Positions 19,314 through 25,619 of a stretch of DNA of 64,000 bases are shown here, piece by piece. Below the pieces are notes generated by a model. The model was given only the letters and a program-made list of their open reading frames with translations. It searched no databases and was not told where the DNA came from. Location: positions 1-64,000 of the forward strand of contig WRLT01000002.1 in NCBI GenBank assembly GCA_009777485.1, given 5' to 3'. The DNA is from Bacillota bacterium (GTDB taxonomy: Bacteria > Bacillota > Clostridia > Christensenellales > Pumilibacteraceae). Made by a program: the position numbers and the translations under genes. How positions within the stretch are numbered: position 1 is the stretch's first letter; each line of letters starts with the position of its first letter.

Positions 19314-20252
19314 ATGAATTTTATCGGCATTGATATAGGCGGCACAAACGTAAAGCTTGCGTTAGTGGACAGCAACGGAAAGATTCTAAAAAAGTCGGTT
19401 ATCAAAACGGGCGATGCGCGTGATTTTGCCGCAGTAATCGATAATATTGCGCAGGAGGTTTCGCGTCTTGCTTTCAATCAGCCATACGAGGCAATCGGCG
19501 CGGGCTGTCCCGGCGCGATAAATTCCGCCGCAGGAATAGTAGAATATTCCCCCAATTTATATTGGAAAAACGTTCCCTTAGCGCGTTTGTTAAGCCAAAA
19601 AACCAATAAAGAAACACGCATCACCAACGACGCAAACGCCGCCGCGCTGGGCGAACACAGGTTCGGCGCGGGAAAAAACTACACCGACACCGCGCTGATT
19701 ACGTTAGGTACGGGCGTAGGGGGCGGCTTTGTAGTTGACGGCAAGCTGTTTGAGGGCTACGGTTCGATGGGTACGGAAATCGGCCATACGGTGATTACCC
19801 AAAACGGCGAGCCTTGCGCGTGCGGACGGCGCGGCTGTTTTGAAACCTACGCCTCTGCAACGGCATTAATCCGCGAAACTAAAAAAATGATGGAGAGCCA
19901 CCGCGCCAGTGCGATGTGGTCTTATACGGGCGGTTCTATTTTTAAGGCGGACGGCAGAACCGCATTCGAGTGCGCTAAGCAAGGCGACGCGGCGGCACAG
20001 CGCGTAGTAGACGCTTACATACGTGCGCTTGCCGAAGGCCTATTAAACGTGGTAGCGATTTTTAGAAGCCAAGCCATTATATTAGGGGGCGGCGTTTGTG
20101 CGCAAGGCGCGTATCTAACCAACCCCGTGCAAGAATATGTAGATGCGTACCGTTACGGCGGCGCGGACAGCTTGCGAACCGTTATTTTAACGGCCGAATT
20201 AGGCAACGATGCCGGAGTAATCGGTGCGGCGTGTCTAGGAGGCGGCATATAG
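19314..20252 (+). CDS. ROK-family sugar kinase (glucokinase type)
   Basis: Phosphorylates a hexose, most likely glucose, with ATP in the cytosol. The N-terminal phosphate motif DIGGTN is at residue 6, a second TLGTGVGGG near residue 130, the HxxE-like EIGHT near 155 and the zinc site CACGRRGCFE near 165. The 312 residues are standard, and GAGGAG precedes the ATG. The zinc site and IGGT motif show a ROK kinase without a DNA-binding domain, hence an enzyme and not a repressor. Its stop codon lies inside the left arm of a long inverted repeat (20241-20403). Confidence 0.9.
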   Translation: MNFIGIDIGGTNVKLALVDSNGKILKKSVIKTGDARDFAAVIDNIAQEVSRLAFNQPYEAIGAGCPGAINSAAGIVEYSPNLYWKNVPLARLLSQKTNKETRITNDANAAALGEHRFGAGKNYTDTALITLGTGVGGGFVVDGKLFEGYGSMGTEIGHTVITQNGEPCACGRRGCFETYASATALIRETKKMMESHRASAMWSYTGGSIFKADGRTAFECAKQGDAAAQRVVDAYIRALAEGLLNVVAIFRSQAIILGGGVCAQGAYLTNPVQEYVDAYRYGGADSLRTVILTAELGNDAGVIGAACLGGGI

Positions 20253-20403
20253 CGGGGGTTTTTGCGGCGGATTTTTGGTTCTTTTTGAGTCTGTCCGCGC
20301 TACATTTCCTTGCCGTACCGCCAGTACGGCTGCGTCAATGCCGCTTGACATACTGCAAAAATAACTCAAAAATCCGCCGCAAAAACCCCCGCTATATGCC
20401 GCC
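20241..20403. repeat. Long inverted repeat across the ROK stop codon
   Basis: Two perfect 37-base arms (20241-20277 and 20367-20403) enclose about 89 bases. The left arm contains the last codons and stop of the ROK gene. Pairing continues imperfectly inward and ends in an inner hairpin CCGTAC/GTACGG. The folded RNA would be about 160 bases long and could act as a terminator or mRNA 3' end. A similar nested hairpin spans the VirB4 stop codon. Confidence 0.85.
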
Positions 20404-20524
20404 TATGCGGCAACCGTAATTCGTCAATTGTAAATTGTACTTCGTGATTTCAACACAGCCGTCAGTTGCATAGCCCCAACCGAAATTTGTCAGTTGTAAA
20501 TTGTCAGTCGTAAATGAAATTAAC
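20404..20524. repeat. Short AT-rich repeats before recF
   Basis: Several near-copies of AATTGTAAATTGT and TCAGTTGTAAATTG occur between the inverted repeat and recF. They resemble the repeats at 7336-7380. No clear promoter or other gene is seen in this stretch. Confidence 0.4.
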
Positions 20525-21622
20525 ATGTTTGTAAAGACGCTTAACATAACCAATTTTAGAAATTATCGCAGTCAAAGCGTGGAATTATCGTCTGGAATAA
20601 ATGTTTTTTCGGGCGATAACGGCATGGGGAAAACCAATCTGTTAGAGGCCGTTTACCTTACAAGTGTAGGGCGCAGTCCGCGCACGCCGCGCGATAAAGA
20701 ACTTATTTTGTGGGGAGAACAACGTGCGCGCGTGCTTGCGCAGTGTCAAAAAGCTGTCGGCGATGAAAGCGTAGAAATTATACTCTCTAAAACCGAAAAC
20801 AAAAGAGTAGCCGTAAACGGTATGCCCGTAAGCCGTTTAGGCGAATTGATGGGCGTTATCACAACCGTATTTTTTTCGCCGGGCGAATTAAAAATCGTGC
20901 AAAGCTCCCCAGGCGAGCGCAGAAGCTTTATAGATATCGCGCTGTGTCAAATTTCAAAAGCATATTTTTATTTGTTGTCGCGCTATCATAAAATTTTAGC
21001 GCAGCGCAACCGCTTGTTAAAAAGCGGTCAGGCAACGCCGTGCGCGTTAGATATTTGGGATGCGCAGTTAGCGGCAACGGGCGCGAAAATTGTTAAGCAG
21101 CGCAAGGGCTTTATAAAAAACCTTTCGCCGTATGCGTGCGAAAATCATGCGTATTTGTCGGGCGGCGCAGAAAGCTTAGAGCTTTTGTACGAGGGGCTTG
21201 CAGGCGAAACCGAGCAAGAAATCGAAACGGAATTTTTAGCGGAATTGCTGCGCGAGCGCGGCCGCGATACCAAAAACGGCTACACCAACACAGGGCCGCA
21301 TAAAGACGACCTCTTACTAAAAATCGGCGGCGCGGACATACGTTCGTTCGGCAGTCAAGGTCAGCAGCGCACCGCCGCGCTTGCGTTAAAGCTAGCAGAA
21401 TTACAGCTTGCGCACGCCACGCGCGGCGAGTGCCCTATATTGCTGCTAGACGACGTGCTTTCAGAATTAGACCTAAGCCGTCAAGAAAAGCTGCTGCGGC
21501 GCATAAGCGGCTTTCAAACCCTGCTTACCTGCACGCACCTAGACGCACAAACCCGCGCCCTTATCGGCAGCGAACTGCAAGAATTCAGCGTACACGCAGG
21601 CACTGCAGCAATTAAAATATAA
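20525..21622 (+). CDS. recF: DNA replication and repair protein RecF
   Basis: ATP-dependent protein that helps load RecA at gaps. Start chosen at ATG 20525, which gives the family-typical LNITNFRNY at residue 5; the frame is open to 20501. The Walker A motif GDNGMGKTN is near residue 30, the signature region FGSQGQQR near 275 and Walker B LLLDDVLSELD near 307. The 365 residues are the normal length. It is not beside dnaA, dnaN or gyrB here, unlike in many genomes. Confidence 0.93.
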   Translation: MFVKTLNITNFRNYRSQSVELSSGINVFSGDNGMGKTNLLEAVYLTSVGRSPRTPRDKELILWGEQRARVLAQCQKAVGDESVEIILSKTENKRVAVNGMPVSRLGELMGVITTVFFSPGELKIVQSSPGERRSFIDIALCQISKAYFYLLSRYHKILAQRNRLLKSGQATPCALDIWDAQLAATGAKIVKQRKGFIKNLSPYACENHAYLSGGAESLELLYEGLAGETEQEIETEFLAELLRERGRDTKNGYTNTGPHKDDLLLKIGGADIRSFGSQGQQRTAALALKLAELQLAHATRGECPILLLDDVLSELDLSRQEKLLRRISGFQTLLTCTHLDAQTRALIGSELQEFSVHAGTAAIKI

Positions 21623-21664
21623 CGCACATCCGCAAAAGCAGCTTTAAAAATTTATAAAAACCTA

Positions 21665-21782
21665 TTGACAAAAGCTAAAGAACAGCGTATACTAAGTATG
21701 CAAGGTTAAACTTGCATATGCATGTGGCACGTAACCATTCGTGTCTACGTCGGGCTCTCTGTAAAGGGAGCCCATTTTTTTA
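21665..21782 (+). ncRNA. Candidate small RNA 1, copy 1 (promoter, RNA, terminator)
   Basis: A complete unit: TTGACA at 21665-21670, 17 bases, TATACT at 21688-21693, then about 80 transcribed bases ending in a GGGCTC/GAGCCC hairpin and a T run (21752-21781). Inside are hairpins GCAAG/CTTGC and GGCACG/CGTGTC. A second copy lies at 50835-50950. The two differ inside the terminator stem in a way that keeps it paired, which argues for function as RNA. No ORF fits. Confidence 0.65.
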
Positions 21783-21791
21783 ATAAAAGTA

Positions 21792-21924
21792 TTGACTTTT
21801 AACAAGTAAGGGTGTATACTAATAGTGTGGTAAGCGAAAGCTTGCTGCGGAGCGTGGCAACGCGCTGGCCTGTTTTCTTCGCACTTAGCGAGGTCGCCCC
21901 CTGTTTTAAGCAGGGGGCTTTTTT
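21792..21924 (+). ncRNA. Candidate small RNA 2, copy 1
   Basis: Promoter TTGACT at 21792-21797, 17 bases, TATACT at 21815-21820. The RNA (from about 21827) folds into GTAAGC-GAAA-GCTTGC, GCGT-GGCA-ACGC, CTTCGC/GCGAGG and a strong terminator GCCCCCTG/CAGGGGGC plus six T (21896-21924). It is almost identical to the copy at 45908-46039, which precedes a ToxN-like ORF. Here the ORF that follows is cut to 12 codons. Confidence 0.7.
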
Positions 21925-21963
21925 ATGATTAAATTTTGTCTTAAAGACAGTAACCTAAGTTAA
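21925..21963 (+). pseudogene. Truncated start of the ToxN-like ORF
   Basis: ATG directly after the T run opens the same first codons (MIKF) as the ORF at 46040 and then stops after 12 codons. The palindrome and fic promoter follow within 5 bases. It is a remnant left when the downstream part was replaced. Confidence 0.55.
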
Positions 21964-21967
21964 AAGC

Positions 21968-22007
21968 GTAAAGATGTCTTTACATCTTTACAAAAATGTG
22001 GTACAAT
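21968..22007 (+). promoter_or_regulatory. Palindrome-embedded promoter of fic1
   Basis: The palindrome built from GTAAAGA and TCTTTAC units (21968-21991) contains the -35 box TTTACA at 21979-21984; 17 bases later is TACAAT at 22002-22007. A protein bound to the palindrome would block polymerase. The same geometry is found before the second fic gene. Confidence 0.65.
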
Positions 22008-22024
22008 TTTAGCGAGGTTAAGAA

Positions 22025-22885
22025 ATGTCGCAGCAAAGTTGGCAGGAAAACTACGCAGATATTCTAAAAAAAGTCGATGCAGGTTATCGGGTTATCGGCA
22101 GTATGCGCCCAATCAGCGAGGATGTGGCGCGGGTTTTTTACGAGGAGTTTTCCATAGCGCATTGCCATAATTCAAATACGATAGAAGGCGCAACGTTTAC
22201 CTTTGACGAAACCAAACTTATTTTAAAAGAGGGCATGGTTTTTGCCGACCATTCCTTGCAAGAGCATATGGAAATACAGGGCTCTCACAGCGCGTTTTGG
22301 TTCATCTATGACAACATAAAAAATACCGAAAGCATCACAGAGGATTTTATTAAGCATATCCACGCTAAAACGCTGCCGGGAAAAAGCTACTCCGGGCAAT
22401 ACCGCGACATCAATGTATACATCGGTGATGCGTTTTCCGACAGGGTAACCTTTCAGCCGCCTCCGCCCGGTGCGGTGCCGCACAGGATGACGGAATACGT
22501 ACAAAAAATAAATGCCGATTTAAAAATCCTGCATGACTTTAAGACTGCCGAACAAAAAGATTGGAACAATTTTTTTCGCACAATGGCGGCGCACCACTGC
22601 GATTTTGAGCAAATCCACCCTTTTGTGGACGGGAACGGCCGCACGGGACGCTTACTGATGAATACGGAATTTATTAAGCTTGGTATACTGCCCATAGACA
22701 TTCGGTACGCAGAAAGAGAGCATTACTACGCCGCGCTTAAAAAATACGACCACAAGGCGCAATACAGCAACCGCAAAGAAAGTAAAACCGACGCAATGGC
22801 TAAATTATTTGCCGTTTCACAGCTAGCCAGCGTAAGTATTTGGCTTAAAATGTTTGCCTCTTACGCCGAAAGCGGCAAACAATAA
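22025..22885 (+). CDS. Fic-domain protein (AMP-transferase type), copy 1
   Basis: Fic proteins transfer AMP or a related group from a nucleotide onto a target hydroxyl. The full motif HPFVDGNGRTGR is near residue 200. An inhibitory helix motif (SNTIEG, near residue 50) sits N-terminal to the Fic core, so this is a self-inhibited class II protein and needs no separate antitoxin gene. The 286 residues end in FASYAESGKQ. The copy at 48200 is clearly related but carries a longer tail. The gene lies just outside the ICE, behind small RNA 2 and a palindromic promoter. Confidence 0.88.
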   Translation: MSQQSWQENYADILKKVDAGYRVIGSMRPISEDVARVFYEEFSIAHCHNSNTIEGATFTFDETKLILKEGMVFADHSLQEHMEIQGSHSAFWFIYDNIKNTESITEDFIKHIHAKTLPGKSYSGQYRDINVYIGDAFSDRVTFQPPPPGAVPHRMTEYVQKINADLKILHDFKTAEQKDWNNFFRTMAAHHCDFEQIHPFVDGNGRTGRLLMNTEFIKLGILPIDIRYAEREHYYAALKKYDHKAQYSNRKESKTDAMAKLFAVSQLASVSIWLKMFASYAESGKQ

Positions 22886-22912
22886 ATAGCAGGATACCTT
22901 AAATAGCATTAA

Positions 22913-22967
22913 AATTTCAAGAATTTTTTAATTATCACTTGCTAATATTTTTTTTGTGTGTTATCAT
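22913..22967 (+). promoter_or_regulatory. Promoter of tRNA-Pro(CGG)
   Basis: TTGCTA at 22939-22944, 17 bases, TATCAT at 22962-22967, 53 bases before the tRNA. The AT-rich stretch around it (from 22913) is repeated before the att remnant (50546-50606) and before the second tRNA-Pro (51032-51087). Confidence 0.7.
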
Positions 22968-23019
22968 GTAGCATATTGAACAGTCGATATTTGTTCAAGT
23001 TTGTTTTTAAAATGATTGT

Positions 23020-23096
23020 CGAGGTGTAGCGCAGCTTGGTAGCGCGCTTGGTTCGGGACCAAGAGGCCGCAGGTTCAAATCCTGTCACCTCGACCA
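23020..23096 (+). tRNA. tRNA-Pro (anticodon CGG)
   Basis: Acceptor arms CGAGGTG and CACCTCG pair perfectly; the anticodon stem is CTTGG/CCAAG with loop TTCGGGA (anticodon 23054-23056). The T-loop reads GGTTCAAATCC and the CCA end is encoded. It is the insertion target of the ICE; integration at its 3' part kept the gene whole. Confidence 0.97.
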
Positions 23097-23179
23097 CCGA
23101 ACCCCCAATACGGGGACGGATTAAATTGCGAATGACGTATCTGAGACGTACGTTATTTGCAATTTTTTATTTTGCGAAT
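23028..23179 (+). repeat. Left attachment repeat (attL)
   Basis: 152 bases identical to 50656-50807. The repeat covers the tRNA from its D-arm to the 3' end, the tRNA terminator and a few bases beyond. The distance between copies gives an element of 27,628 bases. Confidence 0.88.
23123..23169 (+). terminator. Terminator of tRNA-Pro(CGG)
   Basis: A 16-base stem (AAATTGCGAATGACGT with ACGTTATTTGCAATTT, two G-U pairs) runs into a T run. It is inside the att repeat, so a second copy lies at 50751-50797. Confidence 0.75.
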
Positions 23180-23184
23180 AGCTG

Positions 23185-23225
23185 AGACTTGTTTCAATAA
23201 TTTATGTTGAAACAAGTCTTTTTTG
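23185..23225 (+). terminator. Strong terminator at the ICE left end
   Basis: Perfect 13-base stem AGACTTGTTTCAA / TTGAAACAAGTCT followed by six T. It shields the element's first gene from tRNA read-through. Confidence 0.75.
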
Positions 23226-23239
23226 TTTAGAGGTGAATT

Positions 23240-24106
23240 ATGACGAAGCCTGTATTTCAAAATGAAAGCCTTACCGCAACCGTTGAACGGTATCTTTTGC
23301 ATTGCAGCAATGTGAAGCGTTTAAACGCAGCTACGATTAAAGCCTATAAAATGGACTTTCAACATTTTATAAAATTTTTATCGGATAAAGGCCGTAACAA
23401 CATTGAGAGTATAGATAAAAAAATTGTAGCCGAGTACATCGGTTGCATCGAAGCAATGTGCGGCAGCGCTGCCGTTGCCTCGATGCGCAGAAGATACGCA
23501 AGCGTGCGTGCGTTTATAGGTTATTTAGAATCCGAAAAAATTATAGCTATATCGCCATTAAATAAATTTGCCGCAAAAAAACCTACGGCGCGGCCTGCAA
23601 AATTTTTAACGATTTTAGAAATCGAGGCAATGCTTTCGTATTTGCATACGCAAGAGGCAACCGATTTACGAGTAAGAAACCTTGCAATTTTCGAGCTGGT
23701 TTTTCACGGCTTAAAAAACTTTCAGTTGTGTAATTTAAAATTGACCGATGTTGATTATGTTTCGGGAATTATAACGGTTGCAGGCAAAAAAATCCGCATT
23801 GCAAACGCCGATGCGCGGAACGCAATCAAAGATTACGCTGTCGTTCGCGGCGTTTCCGATACGGATTATTTCTTTGTCAACGTCGGCGGTCGTAAGCTTC
23901 AAGACCAATCCGTTAGATATTTTATCGAACGCATCGGAAAAATCGTATTAAACAAACACATCACCCCGAAAATGCTGCGAGCTTCTTTCGCGGCCGAGCG
24001 GGAGAGAGCTTTGCGGTTTATCAATCCCCGCGACAGCATTCAAATTTGTAAAGATGTAAAGACGTCTTTACAAAATAACAGGAGCGTAAAAGTATGGGAA
24101 AGTTAA
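23240..24106 (+). CDS. Degenerate tyrosine recombinase-like protein
   Basis: Has the XerC/D layout: an N-terminal SAM-like core-binding domain (about residues 1-105) and a catalytic fold. Key residues are lost: the first active Arg (normally GLR) reads GLKNF, the HxLRH box reads TPKMLRASF with both His changed, and the tail with the HxxY part is gone. The last about 20 residues are encoded partly by a TGTAAAGA palindrome (24047-24072). It is either a dead gene or a DNA-binding protein without catalysis. Its ribosome site is AGAGGTG. The next gene starts inside its end. Confidence 0.7.
   Translation: MTKPVFQNESLTATVERYLLHCSNVKRLNAATIKAYKMDFQHFIKFLSDKGRNNIESIDKKIVAEYIGCIEAMCGSAAVASMRRRYASVRAFIGYLESEKIIAISPLNKFAAKKPTARPAKFLTILEIEAMLSYLHTQEATDLRVRNLAIFELVFHGLKNFQLCNLKLTDVDYVSGIITVAGKKIRIANADARNAIKDYAVVRGVSDTDYFFVNVGGRKLQDQSVRYFIERIGKIVLNKHITPKMLRASFAAERERALRFINPRDSIQICKDVKTSLQNNRSVKVWES
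24047..24072. repeat. TGTAAAGA palindrome inside a coding region
   Basis: Two forward units TGTAAAGA, a CG centre and one reverse unit TCTTTACA. It lies within the final codons of the recombinase-like gene and about 20 bases before the next start codon. Translated, it supplies KDVKTSL. Confidence 0.85.
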
Positions 24107-24508
24107 TAAATCCAATTATCAACAAGTATACGGCCATACCCAATTCGATTTTCAAAGACCAAAACCTTGACTACAAATGCCGCGGGGTTTTGGGAACGCT
24201 GATTTCGCTGCCAGACGGCTGGAATTTTTCAACTATCGGGCTATGCGCAATAGTGAAAGGGGATGGGAAAGCCTCTGTACGTGCAGCTTTGCAAAAACTA
24301 GAAGAGTTAGGATATTTAGAAAGAATATCAACCAAAGACCAAAAAGGATTATTTGCCGGATATGATTACAAAATCAGCATTCCGCCCGTTGTCCGAAAAT
24401 CGGACGACGGATAAACGGACGACGGATAAACGGACGACCGAAAAACCGATAACGGATAAACGGACAACCGAAAAATGGTCATCCGATAAACCGCCGCAAT
24501 ACATATAG
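24094..24508 (+). CDS. Helix-turn-helix replication-type protein, frameshifted
   Basis: The N-terminal part matches the common ICE/plasmid winged-helix protein: NSIFKDQNLDYKCRGVLG, then LPDGWNFS and ALQKLEELGYLERI. The first frame stops at 24414. From 24389 a +1 shifted frame stays open to a TAG at 24506-24508 and encodes a Thr/Asp/Lys/Arg repeat tail of RTTDKRTTDK type, which is what I would expect at the end of this family. So the gene probably carries a one-base indel (real or from sequencing) near 24380-24390. Confidence 0.65.
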
Positions 24509-24530
24509 AGGTTAAATTTATTTTAAGTTT

Positions 24531-24708
24531 GATAACACAAAGTAAAAATTATTACAGGTTCAACAATCCATGAGGGCGGCGCGCCCGTATCCGATAAAAT
24601 CATTTTTATCTTGTGTTCTCAAAAAAGCGAATATTGATGAATAATTATGCAAGGTTTACGCGGCGAGGCGCGGCGGAAAATTATGCAAAAGCGTGAATAA
24701 TTATACAA
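24531..24708. repeat. Hairpin and iteron-like repeats before ssb
   Basis: An imperfect inverted repeat (24531-24549 with 24602-24620) encloses about 52 bases. Three AATTATRCAA repeats follow at 24643, 24679 and 24699. This gap of about 240 bases contains no ORF. Such repeats next to an HTH gene and ssb could be a replication or regulatory site. Confidence 0.45.
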
Positions 24709-24749
24709 GATTTTAAAAGCGGTTAAGAGCCGCAAAGGAGATAAAAATA

Positions 24750-25460
24750 ATGGCAAACACAGTTTTAGTAGGCAGGGTAGCGCAAGGGCTTGAAACGCGG
24801 GAGGCGGGCGGCAAAAACGTCGGCAGCTTTTCAATCGCCGTTGATGGCAAAGAAAAGGACGGCAACGGTAAGCCGATACCTACCTTTTACAGCATCGAAA
24901 CGTGGGACGCAAAGCAGCAAGCGGTTTTGACCGAGCAACTCAAAACGGGCGAAACCGTTATGATAAAGGGGCAGCTTGCAATCGAAACCTACGACCGCGC
25001 CGAGGGCGGCAAAGGCACGGCTGTAAAGGTAGCAAGCCCCGATGTTACGTTTTTGGGAAAAGCTAACGCCGCCAAAGAGCAAATTTTTGTGGCAGGACGG
25101 CTTACAAAAGACGTTGAAGTTAAGAGCGTAGGAACGTCGGACAACCGCGTTGCAACGCTTTCTTTGGCCGAAAATTACGGCAAAGAAAAAACCAACTTCT
25201 ATGACATCGAAGTTTGGAACGAGCAAGCCGACATTATGGCTAAGCACTTAACTAAGGGCAGCATGATTAAGGCGGACGGTGAATTAAAAATCGAAACCTA
25301 CGACCGCGCCGACGGCAGCAAGGGAACGCGAGTAAAAATAATCAACCCAAACGTCAACTTTTTATCCAGCGCGGCGGGCAAAGGCGGTTCTGCGGCCGCA
25401 GGTGCTGCCGCTGCACCGACCGCAGCCAAAAAAGGCGCGGCATCAGGCGCAGCCAAATAA
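24750..25460 (+). CDS. Single-strand DNA-binding protein with two OB folds
   Basis: Two SSB-like OB domains in tandem: residues about 1-105 and 110-205. Each begins with a short strand like VLVGRV / IFVAGRL, then a FYSIETWD / FYDIEVWN stretch, and ends with a Gly-x-Leu, Ile-Glu-Thr-Tyr-Asp-Arg-Ala segment. The tail is Ala/Gly/Lys-rich and lacks the acidic tip that recruits partners in typical SSB. AAAGGAG precedes the start. It probably coats single-stranded element DNA during transfer or copying. Confidence 0.8.
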   Translation: MANTVLVGRVAQGLETREAGGKNVGSFSIAVDGKEKDGNGKPIPTFYSIETWDAKQQAVLTEQLKTGETVMIKGQLAIETYDRAEGGKGTAVKVASPDVTFLGKANAAKEQIFVAGRLTKDVEVKSVGTSDNRVATLSLAENYGKEKTNFYDIEVWNEQADIMAKHLTKGSMIKADGELKIETYDRADGSKGTRVKIINPNVNFLSSAAGKGGSAAAGAAAAPTAAKKGAASGAAK

Positions 25461-25478
25461 CATTTCACGAGGTGAGGT

Positions 25479-25619
25479 ATGGAAAGAGAAAGCGAAGATT
25501 TAGCCGCATTTAAAGATTTTTTGTCCGCGTATTTCGGTCAAAAAAGCGGCACGCGGCAAGACGAGGAAATCGACGAGGAAATCTTTATTGCGCCGGAGGA
25601 ATTGAGCCATGACGCATAA
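25479..25619 (+). CDS. Small acidic protein of unknown function
   Basis: 46 codons, ATG at 25479 with GAGGTGAGG upstream. It is acidic (DEEIDEEIF). Its last codons overlap the start of the ArdC fusion gene by 11 bases, so it is probably co-translated. No family is recognised. Confidence 0.6.
   Translation: MERESEDLAAFKDFLSAYFGQKSGTRQDEEIDEEIFIAPEELSHDA

Noticed and set aside
24414-24508. Repeated in-frame TAA codons as stop-codon reassignment
   Set aside because: All other genes end normally at TAA. A single +1 shift opens the whole tail, so an indel explains the pattern more simply.
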